The translations under genes and the position numbers were made by a program. The notes below the pieces were generated by a model. It was not told the origin of the DNA, searched no databases, and saw only the letters and a program-made list of their open reading frames with translations. This document shows, in pieces, positions 24,533-33,585 of a stretch of 64,000 bases of DNA; position 1 is the first letter of the stretch; every line of letters starts with the position of its first letter. The DNA comes from Sneathiella litorea (GTDB taxonomy: Bacteria; Pseudomonadota; Alphaproteobacteria; Sneathiellales; Sneathiellaceae). Location: positions 186,001 through 250,000 of the forward strand of contig NZ_WTUW01000009.1 of the NCBI RefSeq assembly GCF_009882915.1, written 5' to 3'.

Positions 24533-25465
24533 GTGACCGCAGACTCGGACAAAGTATTCGTGCAAAATGGTGATGCCGAGAATGGGCGGCTGATGAAAAA
24601 GGCAACCTATGCCGCGGTCGGTATCGCGCTTCTCCTGATCGCGATCAAGAGCTATGCCTATTTCGCCACCAATTCGGTCGCGATGCTCTCAACACTGGTC
24701 GATTCCATGCTCGATCTCGGTGCCTCCGCCATCAATCTTATCGCGGTACGCCAGTCTCTTGTTCCTGCTGACCGAGATCACCGTTTCGGCCATGGCAAGG
24801 CGGAGGCTCTGGCCGGGCTCTTTCAATCAGCGATCATTACCGGATCGGCCGTCTTCCTCCTGTTTCAGGCCGGGGAACGCCTGATCAACCCGAAAACAGT
24901 TTATGCGGGGGATGTCGGAATCATCGTCATGGTGGTCTCCATCGTGCTGACCCTCGTTCTCGTCCTCTATCAGCGAAATGTGATCCGCAAGACGAACTCC
25001 GTGGCAATTTCCGCCGATTCCCTGCATTATGTCGGCGACGTACTGATCAATGGCGGCGTGATTTTAGCTCTGATCCTGGACACCTTCTTCCACCTCCGTT
25101 TTGCCGATGGCCTGTTCGGCATCTTGATCGCCCTGATCCTGTTGGTCAGCGCCTGGAAAATCATTCGCACCTCCTTTGCCGACCTGATGGATGAGGAGCT
25201 TGGCGATGAGGAGCGGGAAAATATCAAGACTATCGTCCTGCAACAGCCCGGTGTGCTTGGCATTCATGACCTGCGCACCCGCCGCTCCGGTCAGCAGGTA
25301 TTCATACAGATGCATATTGATATGGATGGCGGCATCAGCCTGCATGACGCGCACACCATTTCGGACGCCGTCGAGGCCCGCCTGATGGCTGAATATCCTG
25401 AGTCAGAAGCCATTGTCCACCAGGACCCTATCCGTGTTAATGACGTCCCGGAGACGTTGAATTAA
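24533..25465 (+). CDS. Cation-efflux pump of the CDF family, FieF-like
   Basis: 310-aa inner-membrane antiporter exporting Fe(II)/Zn(II) in exchange for protons. It begins at GTG 24533. Six transmembrane helices precede a cytoplasmic domain. The transport site resembles FieF: LVDSMLDLG in TM2 (Asp-x3-Asp) and HYVGD in TM5 (His-x3-Asp), with the conserved HRFGHGKAE loop after TM2. The C-terminal ferredoxin-like domain holds His residues for regulatory metal binding (LGIHDLRTRRSG, HDAHTISDAVEARL). It is in line with pdxH, so the two may share a transcript. Confidence 0.92.
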   Translation: MTADSDKVFVQNGDAENGRLMKKATYAAVGIALLLIAIKSYAYFATNSVAMLSTLVDSMLDLGASAINLIAVRQSLVPADRDHRFGHGKAEALAGLFQSAIITGSAVFLLFQAGERLINPKTVYAGDVGIIVMVVSIVLTLVLVLYQRNVIRKTNSVAISADSLHYVGDVLINGGVILALILDTFFHLRFADGLFGILIALILLVSAWKIIRTSFADLMDEELGDEERENIKTIVLQQPGVLGIHDLRTRRSGQQVFIQMHIDMDGGISLHDAHTISDAVEARLMAEYPESEAIVHQDPIRVNDVPETLN

Positions 25466-25545
25466 AGGCCCTTACCTACAAAACCCTTTATGATTTAGGG
25501 TCTTAGTGTTACATTTAAGTGAATCTTCACAGGCTGAGGTATTCA

Positions 25546-26430
25546 ATGCATTTTAAAAATATACTTGTCCCAGTTTCCGGTGCGAAAAACGACAGCGATG
25601 CCAAGGCGCTCGAAAGTGCGTTCAATCTCGCCATTCGTTTCGGTGCCCACGTCAACACCCTTCATATCAAGATCGACCCACGGTCGGCCGCCGCCTTTGT
25701 TGGCGAAGGGATGACGTCGACCATGATCGAGAGCGTGATCGAGATGGCGGAGAAGGACGGGGAAGAGCGACGACAGCGTGCGAGAGAGCTGTTCAAGGAT
25801 ATTTCAGGCCGCATGGGAGTGCCGGTCATACATGATATCATGGACCGGCCATCTGGCGATGGTGCGTCCACCCGCTTCGTCGAAAAACAGGGAAATAGTG
25901 AAGATACATTACATAGTTACGGCCGTTTGTTCGACCTGATTGTGATCTGCAAACAGGAAGGTGAGGAACAGATCAACAACTCACTGCTGATCAATGCGGC
26001 GCTGCGCGAAACGGGGCGTCCCGTCCTGTTGCTGGACAAGGCCCTGCCGAAGGATGTCGGCAAACGGGTTGCCTTTGCCTGGAACGGATCGGTGGAATCG
26101 GCCCGCGCCCTCTCCTACTCCCTGCCACTTTTACAGACTGCTGAAAAAGTCATGCTGATTTCCGCCGTCGATGACCTGGACGAGGATATCCATCCTGAAG
26201 CAGTGCAACGTTATCTGACCATGTACGGAGTGCATGCGGACCGCTGCGAGATTACCGGGTCTAACGGCAAGTCAACGGCCGAATCGATACTTTCTGCAGC
26301 CGGTAAATGCAATGCCGACCTTCTGGTGATGGGTGCCTATACCCGCAGCCGCCTGCGCCGCCTTTTCTTTGGCGCCGTGACCGAGGAAGTGCTGAATAAC
26401 TGCCCCATTCCGGTCCTGATGGCCCACTAG
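25546..26430 (+). CDS. Tandem universal stress protein (UspA family)
   Basis: 294 aa with two Usp domains. ATG 25546 has GAGG at 6 nt; a GTG at 25519 in frame is less likely. Domain 1: FKNILVPVSGAKNDSDAKAL to roughly residue 150. Domain 2: RVAFAWNGSVESARALSYSL to the end, with DLLVMGAYTRSRLRRLFFGAVTEEVL in the place of the ATP-binding G-x2-G-x9-G(S/T) loop; the match is partial, so ATP binding is uncertain. It is a soluble stress-response protein. A short spacer follows fieF, and hemA is next downstream. Confidence 0.88.
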   Translation: MHFKNILVPVSGAKNDSDAKALESAFNLAIRFGAHVNTLHIKIDPRSAAAFVGEGMTSTMIESVIEMAEKDGEERRQRARELFKDISGRMGVPVIHDIMDRPSGDGASTRFVEKQGNSEDTLHSYGRLFDLIVICKQEGEEQINNSLLINAALRETGRPVLLLDKALPKDVGKRVAFAWNGSVESARALSYSLPLLQTAEKVMLISAVDDLDEDIHPEAVQRYLTMYGVHADRCEITGSNGKSTAESILSAAGKCNADLLVMGAYTRSRLRRLFFGAVTEEVLNNCPIPVLMAH

Positions 26431-26552
26431 AGAGTGATTGGTTGAGAGAGAGACAGGATCAACACTGATCACATGGCCGCGATCACCGTCGTATTGCGAC
26501 CATTTGTCCCTTGTCACGGAACGGTCGAAAACTGTAATTAGTAACTCGCAAT

Positions 26553-26567
26553 TTGATTGGTACCAAT
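26553..26567 (+). promoter_or_regulatory. Palindrome with FNR/FixK-like character before hemA
   Basis: TTGAT-TGGT-ACCAA (26553-26566) fits the Fnr/FixK format TTGAT-N4-ATCAA with one mismatch. The inner ATTGGTACCAAT (26556-26567) is a perfect 12-bp palindrome. It is centred only about 26 nt before the start codon, so repression or roadblocking is more plausible than activation from here. Confidence 0.45.
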
Positions 26568-26585
26568 ACAGCTTGAGGTCGGAAG

Positions 26586-27800
26586 ATGGATTACGAGAGC
26601 ATATTCGAGCAGGCAATAGCCGCTCTGAAAAACGAAAAACGCTATCGCGTCTTTACCGAACTCGGCCGTCATGCCGGAGACTTCCCCCGGGCGACCCGCT
26701 TTCTCGACGACGGCACCACACAGGATATCACCATCTGGTGTTCCAATGATTATCTCGGCATGGGCCAGCATCCGGATGTGCTCAAGGCCATCAAGGACGC
26801 AACGGACCAATTCGGCGCCGGTGCTGGCGGAACGCGGAATATCTCCGGCAATACCCGCCTGATCTGCGAGCTGGAACGGGAGCTGGCCGACCTGCACGGG
26901 AAAGAGTCAGCACTCGTGTTCACCTCCGGCTTTGTCTCCAATGATGCGACCCTCTCCACCCTCGGCAAGCTGCTGCCCGGATGCGTGATCCTCTCCGATG
27001 AACTCAACCATGCCTCCATGATCGACGGCGTGCGTCATTCGGGCTGTGAGAAGCGGATATTCCGTCACAACGATGTGCAGGATCTGGAAGACAAGTTGAA
27101 GACCATCGATCCGAGCCGTCCGAAGGTCATCGCCTTTGAATCGGTCTATTCCATGGATGGGGATATCTCCCCGATCAAGGAATTCTGTGATCTCGCCGAT
27201 AAATACAACGCCATGACCTATCTTGACGAAGTGCATGCGGTTGGCCTCTATGGCCCCTGTGGCGGCGGTGTCGCGGAGCGCGAGGGGTTGATGCATCGCA
27301 TCGATATTATCGAGGGAACCCTTGGCAAGGCCTTTGGCGTGGTTGGCGGCTTTATCACCGCGAGCAAGAATATTGTCGATGCCATCCGTTCCTATGCGTC
27401 GGGCTTCATCTTCACGACGACCCTGTCACCGGTGATGTCCGCCGGGGCACTGGCGAGCGTCCGTCACCTGAAATCAAGCCAGGTCGAGCGTGACCAGCAT
27501 CAGGAACGTGCGGCCACCCTGAAAAGCCTGCTGACCGAGGCGGGCCTGCCTGTCCTTCCCTCCGTTACCCATATTGTGCCTCTGATGGTTTATGATGCGG
27601 AGCTGTGCAAGCAGGCGAGCGATATGCTGCTCGATGACTACGGCCTCTATATCCAGCCGATCAACTACCCCACGGTTGCGCGCGGACAGGAACGCCTGCG
27701 CATCACACCGTCGCCGTTTCATGACGATGCCATGATGGCCGAGCTTGTCAGTGCATTAAAGAACGTCTGGAGCCGACTGGACTTGCGTCAGGCCGCCTGA
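26586..27800 (+). CDS. hemA: 5-aminolevulinate synthase
   Basis: Condenses glycine and succinyl-CoA to 5-aminolevulinate, the first step of heme synthesis by the C4 route typical of alphaproteobacteria. The 404-aa PLP enzyme shows [54 protein letters not shown] and the PLP lysine in [13 protein letters not shown]. Full length and intact. GAGG lies about 9 nt before the ATG, after a 12-bp palindrome. Its stop codon abuts the stop of the convergent SDR gene with no spacer. Confidence 0.97.
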   Translation: MDYESIFEQAIAALKNEKRYRVFTELGRHAGDFPRATRFLDDGTTQDITIWCSNDYLGMGQHPDVLKAIKDATDQFGAGAGGTRNISGNTRLICELERELADLHGKESALVFTSGFVSNDATLSTLGKLLPGCVILSDELNHASMIDGVRHSGCEKRIFRHNDVQDLEDKLKTIDPSRPKVIAFESVYSMDGDISPIKEFCDLADKYNAMTYLDEVHAVGLYGPCGGGVAEREGLMHRIDIIEGTLGKAFGVVGGFITASKNIVDAIRSYASGFIFTTTLSPVMSAGALASVRHLKSSQVERDQHQERAATLKSLLTEAGLPVLPSVTHIVPLMVYDAELCKQASDMLLDDYGLYIQPINYPTVARGQERLRITPSPFHDDAMMAELVSALKNVWSRLDLRQAA

Positions 27801-28625
27801 TCAGACAAAAAAGTCGGGGAGAAGGTCTTTCTCCTCCACCCCCTCGAAGCGATACTGCGCAAAATCCGTAACCCCGGCTTCTTTCAGTATCTCATCATCG
27901 ATACAGAAATTCCCGGTGAAGTCGCGGGATGGTTTGGTCAGGATGAAATGCGCCGCATCGGCCATGATCGTATCCTTGCGGCATTTGGTGCGCACATCCG
28001 GCCCGCCGATTAAATCCATCGCCGCCGTTGCAACCGCCGTGCGGGGCCAAAGTGCGTTAAAGGCAATGCCCGCCTTCCTGAACTCTTCCGCCATCCCAAG
28101 GACACAGAGACTCATGCCATATTTTGCCATGCTGTAGGCAACATGGGGCGAGAACCAGTGCGCCTCGAAATTAAGCGGCGGGGACAGGTTCAGTACATGC
28201 GGGTTTTCAGCTCTTTTAAGATGAGGGATCGCCTTCTGGGAACAGAGGAAAGTCCCACGGATATTAACCTGATGCATCAGGTCATAGCGCTTCATCGGGG
28301 TTTCCAATGTCCCTGTCAGGCTGATGGCGGACGCATTATTGACGAGAATATCAATCCCGCCGAAGGTATCTACCGCCTTCTTTATCGCTGTATCGACCCC
28401 CTCCTCGTCGCGTACATCGACAACGAGAGGGAGCGCCTTCCCGCCCGCCTCCTCGATCTCGGTGGCGGCGGAAAAGATAGTGCCTTTCAGCTTTGCATGG
28501 GGTTCGGCGGTTTTGGCGGCGATGACAACATTTGCGCCATCGGCGGCGGCACGCTTGCCGATGGCAAGACCGATGCCCCGACTTGCTCCCGTGATGAAAA
28601 GTGTTTTTCCCTTCAGATCCGCCAT
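27801..28625 (-). CDS. Short-chain dehydrogenase, HSDL2-like
   Basis: 274-aa SDR. NAD(P)-binding TGASRGIG, the NNAS motif (ILVNNASAISLTG), catalytic Ser in NLSPPLN, and Tyr-x3-Lys in AYSMAKYGMSLCVLGMAEEF are all present. The sequence pattern around PPLNFEAHWFSPHVAYSMAKYGMS matches the hydroxysteroid-dehydrogenase-like 2 group linked to lipid metabolism. It is the last gene of a same-strand run after an MBL hydrolase and an enoyl-CoA hydratase, which suggests a role in acyl or alcohol oxidation. It is flush with the end of hemA. Confidence 0.9.
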   Translation of the reverse strand: MADLKGKTLFITGASRGIGLAIGKRAAADGANVVIAAKTAEPHAKLKGTIFSAATEIEEAGGKALPLVVDVRDEEGVDTAIKKAVDTFGGIDILVNNASAISLTGTLETPMKRYDLMHQVNIRGTFLCSQKAIPHLKRAENPHVLNLSPPLNFEAHWFSPHVAYSMAKYGMSLCVLGMAEEFRKAGIAFNALWPRTAVATAAMDLIGGPDVRTKCRKDTIMADAAHFILTKPSRDFTGNFCIDDEILKEAGVTDFAQYRFEGVEEKDLLPDFFV

Positions 28626-28661
28626 AACCGTCTCCCTGTTCTGCTTCAGAACCGGAGCCCG

Positions 28662-29459
28662 TTAGTTGCCTTTATAATCGGGCTTCCGCTTCTCTTTAAA
28701 GGCTGTTACGCCCTCGACCCAATCATTGCTGGACGCACAGTAGGCAAAGCCTTGCGCCTCGAGCGAGAGCTGTTCTTCCAGACTATTCCCGAGTGAGGCA
28801 TTAAGCAACTGCTTCGTCCGGCCGAGAGCCACTGTCGGGCCATTGGCAAGCCGTTTGGCAAGCTTTGCCGTTTCCGCTCCTAATTCCTCAGTCGGAACCA
28901 CAAAATTGATGAGGCCGAGATCCTTGGCCTCTGCCGCCTTGATCCGGTCGCCGAGCATGGCAATTTCCATTGCCTTCTTCAGCCCGACAATCCGGGGCAG
29001 CATGTAGGAGCCAGAGCCATCCGGCGTTGTGCCGATCCCGATATAGGCGAGCGTGACAAAGGCATCTTCCGAGGCAATCACCATATCGCAGGCCATCATT
29101 AGCGACAGGCCGAAACCCGCCGCACCGCCGCGCACGCTGGCGATAATCGGCTTTGGCATCCGTGTCATCGTGAAAATCGTCGGATGCAGGGTATGGATAC
29201 GCTTTTCAAATACTTTACGGCGCTCTTCCGGGTCCATCTTCGCATATTCATTGAAGGATTTCACATCACCGCCAGCCTGGAAATGCTCCCCTTCGCCGCG
29301 CAGGATAATACAGCGAACGCTGTCATCATTCTCCATATCGACAAAGGCGTCATACAAAGCTGAACGCATTTCCATCGACAGGGCGTTGCGTGCTTCCGGC
29401 CGGTTCAGGGTAATCGTCGCAATACCGTCTTTCATTTCAATCAGAAGATCTTTTGTCAT
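28662..29459 (-). CDS. Enoyl-CoA hydratase/isomerase family protein
   Basis: 265-aa crotonase-fold protein. The CoA/oxyanion-hole elements are visible: GEHFQAGGDVKSF and RGGAAGFGLSLMMACDMVIAS. At the usual catalytic positions the AYIGIGTTPDGSGSYMLPRI segment has an Asp where hydratases have Glu, so it may be an isomerase or a hydratase variant. It belongs to an apparent MBL-hydratase-SDR operon (gaps of 48 and 36 nt), near a multi-domain acyl-CoA dehydrogenase. Likely role: branched-chain or unusual acyl-CoA degradation; the exact substrate is unknown. Confidence 0.9.
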   Translation of the reverse strand: MTKDLLIEMKDGIATITLNRPEARNALSMEMRSALYDAFVDMENDDSVRCIILRGEGEHFQAGGDVKSFNEYAKMDPEERRKVFEKRIHTLHPTIFTMTRMPKPIIASVRGGAAGFGLSLMMACDMVIASEDAFVTLAYIGIGTTPDGSGSYMLPRIVGLKKAMEIAMLGDRIKAAEAKDLGLINFVVPTEELGAETAKLAKRLANGPTVALGRTKQLLNASLGNSLEEQLSLEAQGFAYCASSNDWVEGVTAFKEKRKPDYKGN

Positions 29460-29507
29460 ATCCTTGTTTCCTTTATTGTTTTTGTTATTTGCCTAAGTTT
29501 TCATTCT

Positions 29508-30566
29508 TCAGGCGACGGCCTTATAGCGCGCGCCGCTTTTCTGGAACTTCCAGATGCCATCCTCTCCGATCACACGCTCCAACTTGCCTTTAACGACAAG
29601 ATAATGGCAATGGGCCAGCCCTTCGGCAATGCCCAACCCCTTGTCTTTCTCATTCAGCTCCCTGTCAAACAGTACAGGCAACAGGTCCATCGCCGACTGC
29701 GGCGTATCGCAAGCCAGAATTAACCGGTTAAGCCTATCTTCATGGTGTGATTGATAGAAATCAAGCTGGTTATGCAGGCCGTAAAATACATCATTATGGG
29801 CCGGCAGAACCAGAGTATCTCTCGGCAATTGTTTAAATATTTCAATGGAGTCCATGAATTTCTTCAAGGGATTGGCGAACGGTTCTGCCGGATAAACGCC
29901 GATATGCGGCGTGATCCGCGGCAGCACCTGGTCACCGGAAATCAGGATTCCATCCGATGCGGAATAGAGGCAGGCATGCTCGGGTGAATGACCCGTGCCG
30001 ACAATCACCTGCCAGTCGCGCTTGCCAATCGTGATACTGTCGCCATCCTCGATCCGGTTGAAGCCCATGGGCACCTGTGACATGGCCTGGCGGAAGTTGT
30101 TAAAGCCGCGATCGCGGACCTTTTCCAGCATCGCCTCGCTGAATCCCACAGATCGATAGAAATCGATCACATAGTCCGGCGTTTCCTCCTGCGCCTCCAG
30201 ATAGAGCATGCGGCCAAAGGTCCATTCGCCAAAAGTCATGGTCAGCGGAATCTTCCATTTATAGGTGACCCAGCCCGCCTGTCCCATATGATCGGGATGA
30301 AAATGGGTGCAAAGCATTCGGGTGATCGGCTTGCCTTTGAGATATTTCTCATAAATATTACGCCAATGGTCACGGATCTCGCCGGTATTGAGGCCGGAAT
30401 CCACCATGGTCCAGCCATCCTCATCCTCGATCAGGTAGAGGTTGATATAATCGAGGCCGGGGATCGGGATCGGCATGCGCACCCAGAGAATCCCCTCGCT
30501 GACTTCCAGAACCTCGCCATCACCGGGGCGAGTGTCGAAGGGATAGGTTATTTCGTTATACGTCAT
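29508..30566 (-). CDS. MBL-fold metallohydrolase
   Basis: 352-aa metallo-beta-lactamase-fold hydrolase with a complete dinuclear metal site: HFHPDH, the His of TGHSPEH, the Asp of LISGDQVLP, and the His in LPAHND. The C-terminal 80 residues form a small winged-helix-like domain seen in LACTB2-type proteins (DLLPVLFDRELNEKDKGLGIAEGLAHCHYLVVKGKL). Neighbours in acyl-CoA metabolism suggest thioesterase or related hydrolysis, but this is inference. It is the first gene of the three-gene unit, with an inverted repeat at 30628 in its promoter. Confidence 0.9.
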   Translation of the reverse strand: MTYNEITYPFDTRPGDGEVLEVSEGILWVRMPIPIPGLDYINLYLIEDEDGWTMVDSGLNTGEIRDHWRNIYEKYLKGKPITRMLCTHFHPDHMGQAGWVTYKWKIPLTMTFGEWTFGRMLYLEAQEETPDYVIDFYRSVGFSEAMLEKVRDRGFNNFRQAMSQVPMGFNRIEDGDSITIGKRDWQVIVGTGHSPEHACLYSASDGILISGDQVLPRITPHIGVYPAEPFANPLKKFMDSIEIFKQLPRDTLVLPAHNDVFYGLHNQLDFYQSHHEDRLNRLILACDTPQSAMDLLPVLFDRELNEKDKGLGIAEGLAHCHYLVVKGKLERVIGEDGIWKFQKSGARYKAVA

Positions 30567-30627
30567 ACAGTACTCGTTCTAATGGCGGCTGGGCGGGACG
30601 CCTGCCGCTCTTGTTATTCTATTTTAT

Positions 30628-30644
30628 GTTTACGTAAACGTTAG
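30628..30644 (-). promoter_or_regulatory. Inverted repeat, LiuR/TetR-like operator candidate
   Basis: GTTTACGTAAAC (30628-30639) is a perfect 12-bp palindrome, and the extended TTTACGT-AA-ACGTTAG also shows two ACGT cores. It lies about 60 nt before the MBL gene and just after the acyl-CoA dehydrogenase. From memory it resembles the LiuR-type boxes of branched-chain acyl-CoA genes; the regulator itself is not in the window. Confidence 0.45.
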
Positions 30645-30663
30645 TGTCAAATCGCCCACCCGC

Positions 30664-32463
30664 TTAAGCCGAGAGCAATTCCTCGTCAATCGCAAACAGG
30701 GTGTCCGCACCTGCAGTGACCGGCCCAAGCAGCGCGGTCGCCGTCGGCAGGATCTGGCCCATGAAAAAGCGGGCGGTGACGATCTTCGATTTCAGGAAGT
30801 CCGTATCGGTCGCTCCGTCATTCAGCATCGCCCGCGCTTTCAAGGCCGAGCGACCCAGAAGATGCGCCCCAACGGTGGTCGCGAACATACGAAGATAGGG
30901 CGTTGCCCCGGCTGGCGCCGCGTGCGGATCATTCGGTGCATTGCCATAGAGCCAGTCAGTTGCCTCCTTCAGCGCCGTAACCGCGAGATTGAGCTGCATC
31001 GACATCGCCGTCATCTCGTCCCCCGCCTCGGCGAGCGCCTTTACCGTCTCCTGCATATCAGCGAACATGTTCTTCACCGGCTCCCCGCCCTGCAGGCCGA
31101 GCTTGCGGCCCACCAGATCGAGCGCCTGAATGCCGTTCGTCCCCTCATAAATCGGCAGGATGCGGGCGTCGCGATAATATTGCCCGACACCGGTTTCCTC
31201 GATAAAGCCCATGCCGCCATGCACCTGCACCGCGAGGGAGGCCATCTCCACCCCAAGATCGGTGCACCAGCCTTTTGAGAGCGGCGTCAAGAGTTCGGCC
31301 ATCCCCATGGCTTTCGTCCGTGCGTCCTCATCCGGGCCATGATGCGCCCGGTCAAGACAGGCACCGTTCAGATAAATCAGGCAGCGCATAGCCTCGATAT
31401 TCGCGCGCATGGTCATCAGCATCCGACGTACATCCGCATGATGGATAATCGGGGTCATTTCGCCTTTTGGCATGCCGGGGGCCTGCCCCTGCTTGCGATC
31501 GCGGGCATACTCAACCGCCTGCTGATAGGCGCGCTCGGCGATCGCGAGACCCTGCGTTCCCACACCGAGGCGGGCACTGTTCATCATCGTGAACATGCAG
31601 GCCATGCCCTTGTTCTCCGCTCCAAGAAGATAACCGACGCAATTACCGTTATCGCCGTAGGACATCACCGCCGTCGGGCTTGCATGAATGCCGATTTTCT
31701 CTTCCAGAGAGACGCATTTAAGGTCGTTCCGCTCCCCAAGCGTGCCATCGTCATTGACGAGATATTTCGGCACGATAAAGAGCGAGATACCGCGCGTTCC
31801 GGCAGGCGCACCGGGCGTCCGGGCCAGCACCAGATGAATGATATTCTCGCTCATCTCATGGTCGCCATAGGTGATGAAGATTTTCTGCCCCGAAATCCGC
31901 CAGCTACCGTCTTCTGCCGGTTCCGCCTTGCTACGCAGCGCGCCAACGTCCGATCCGGCCTGGGATTCAGTCAGGTTCATGGTCGCCGCCCATTCCCCAC
32001 TCACCAGCTTTTTGAGGTATTTATCCTGCTGTTCCTTCGTGCCATGGGCAATGATGCTCTCGATCGCGCCCTGTGTGAGCAACGGGCAAAGCGCAAAGCC
32101 GAGGTTGGCGGAATTCCACATTTCAACCGTCGCCAGAGCGACTGCGCTCGGCAGTCCGCCGCCATCATATTCCTCCGGGGCGGAAATCCCGTTCCAGCCC
32201 CCTTCGACAAACCCGGCATAAGCATCAACCCAGCCATCCGGCGTTGTCACCACCCCATCCTTGACATGAGAGCCCTGCATATCGCCCGACTTATTCAGCG
32301 GCGAGAGGGCATTGGAAGCAAACTTTCCAGCCTCTTCCAGAACCGCATCCACAACATCCGATTCCGCATGCTCATAACCGTCCAGTTTGGACAGGGATGC
32401 AAGATCGGCAATATTATCCAGAACAAAGCGCATATCTTTGAGGGGGGCGCTATATTCAGCCAT
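30664..32463 (-). CDS. Acyl-CoA dehydrogenase, large (about 600 aa) DmdC-type
   Basis: 599-aa FAD-dependent dehydrogenase, longer than the usual 380-400 aa because of an extra C-terminal domain. N-terminal helical domain, then LTESQAGSDVGALRSKA (FAD/substrate loop), GQKIFITYGDHEMSEN, and PIYEGTNGIQALDLVGRK, which holds the catalytic Glu position. The C-terminal extension (about residues 460-599) is that of the DmdC/FadE12-like group acting on methylmercaptopropionyl-CoA or medium/branched acyl-CoAs. It is upstream of the MBL-hydratase-SDR genes in the same direction, separated by a 97-nt gap with an operator candidate. Confidence 0.93.
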   Translation of the reverse strand: MAEYSAPLKDMRFVLDNIADLASLSKLDGYEHAESDVVDAVLEEAGKFASNALSPLNKSGDMQGSHVKDGVVTTPDGWVDAYAGFVEGGWNGISAPEEYDGGGLPSAVALATVEMWNSANLGFALCPLLTQGAIESIIAHGTKEQQDKYLKKLVSGEWAATMNLTESQAGSDVGALRSKAEPAEDGSWRISGQKIFITYGDHEMSENIIHLVLARTPGAPAGTRGISLFIVPKYLVNDDGTLGERNDLKCVSLEEKIGIHASPTAVMSYGDNGNCVGYLLGAENKGMACMFTMMNSARLGVGTQGLAIAERAYQQAVEYARDRKQGQAPGMPKGEMTPIIHHADVRRMLMTMRANIEAMRCLIYLNGACLDRAHHGPDEDARTKAMGMAELLTPLSKGWCTDLGVEMASLAVQVHGGMGFIEETGVGQYYRDARILPIYEGTNGIQALDLVGRKLGLQGGEPVKNMFADMQETVKALAEAGDEMTAMSMQLNLAVTALKEATDWLYGNAPNDPHAAPAGATPYLRMFATTVGAHLLGRSALKARAMLNDGATDTDFLKSKIVTARFFMGQILPTATALLGPVTAGADTLFAIDEELLSA

Positions 32464-32616
32464 GGAGATACCTCTTATAAAATGGTTATTCTTACCTTTA
32501 GGATGTTATGACATATCCCGCGATGAGAAAAAAGACTTTCACGCATGGGAAAGCCTATCGACGGAGAGACGCAATCGGGTAAACTCCCGCCAGCAAAAAA
32601 CAGAAACTGACAAGTA

Positions 32617-33585
32617 ATGAGAATATTTAAAACGGACAAGGAAGACTTGCAAGAGGCCGCGGAGAATATCCGCGCGGGCCGCCTTGTCGCCTTCGCAACG
32701 GAAACAGTCTATGGCCTGGGGGCGGATGCAACGAATGATCACGCGGTCGCCTCGATATATGAAGCCAAGGGCCGGCCGAGCTTTAACCCGCTGATTATCC
32801 ATGTCCCCTCCCTCGCGAAAGCGAAGGAGTATGTCACGTTTAACGACGTGGCGGAACGGCTCGCCGCCAGCTTTTGGCCGGGCGCCCTCACCCTCGTCTT
32901 GCCGCGCGTGGAAAACTGTCCCGTCTCCCGGCTCGCGAGCGCGGGGTTAGAAACATTGGCGATCCGCGTGCCGGGGCATAAACTCGCGCTTGAGTTCCTG
33001 CATGCCTGCGACCGTCCCCTCGCCGCGCCGAGTGCTAACCCGTCCGGCGGGATCAGCCCGACCAAGGCGCAGCATGTCATTGACGGACTTGAAGGTAAAA
33101 TCGCAGGCGTACTCGATGGCGGGCCCTGCCCTGTTGGAGTGGAAAGCACGGTGGTGGGTTTTTCCGAGGCCGGCAAGCCTGTGCTCCTCCGGCCTGGCGG
33201 CATCACCCGCGAAGCACTGGAATCAGCCGTCGGTCCGGTCCTCACCCATGACGCCGACGGCACCACGCCGAGCCCGGGAATGCTGCTCAGCCACTATGCA
33301 CCCAACGCGACGGTGCGGCTCAATGCGACAACGAAAGAACCCGGCGAAGCCTATCTCGCCTTCGGGCGAGACTATGATACCATTGCCGATGTGAATTTGA
33401 GTGTAAACGGCGACCTGACCGAGGCAACGGCGCTTCTCTTCTCGGCACTGCATTTCCTCGACGAGATGAAGTTTGAGAGGATCGCTGTCGGCCCGATCCC
33501 GGAGATTGGTCTCGGCGTCGCCATCAATGACCGGCTGCGCCGTGCAGCAGCCCCAAAAGAAAATAAGGAAGCGGTAGGCACATGA
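32617..33585 (+). CDS. tsaC: Threonylcarbamoyl-AMP synthase (Sua5/YwlC type)
   Basis: Makes threonylcarbamoyl-AMP for the t6A37 modification of ANN-decoding tRNAs. The 322-aa protein has the YrdC domain (RAGRLVAFATETVYGLGADA, IYEAKGRPSFNPLIIHV, FWPGALTLVLPR, AAPSANPSGGISPTKAQHV) plus the C-terminal Sua5 domain (TPSPGMLLSHYAPNA linker), so it is the long form. The last 4 nt overlap the start of the FAD-linked oxidase gene (ATGA at 33582-33585), indicating translational coupling. It is divergent from the large acyl-CoA dehydrogenase. Confidence 0.94.
   Translation: MRIFKTDKEDLQEAAENIRAGRLVAFATETVYGLGADATNDHAVASIYEAKGRPSFNPLIIHVPSLAKAKEYVTFNDVAERLAASFWPGALTLVLPRVENCPVSRLASAGLETLAIRVPGHKLALEFLHACDRPLAAPSANPSGGISPTKAQHVIDGLEGKIAGVLDGGPCPVGVESTVVGFSEAGKPVLLRPGGITREALESAVGPVLTHDADGTTPSPGMLLSHYAPNATVRLNATTKEPGEAYLAFGRDYDTIADVNLSVNGDLTEATALLFSALHFLDEMKFERIAVGPIPEIGLGVAINDRLRRAAAPKENKEAVGT

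Noticed and set aside
31339-32511. 390-codon antisense frame over the large acyl-CoA dehydrogenase
   Set aside because: Shadow of the dehydrogenase; no ribosome site or domain.
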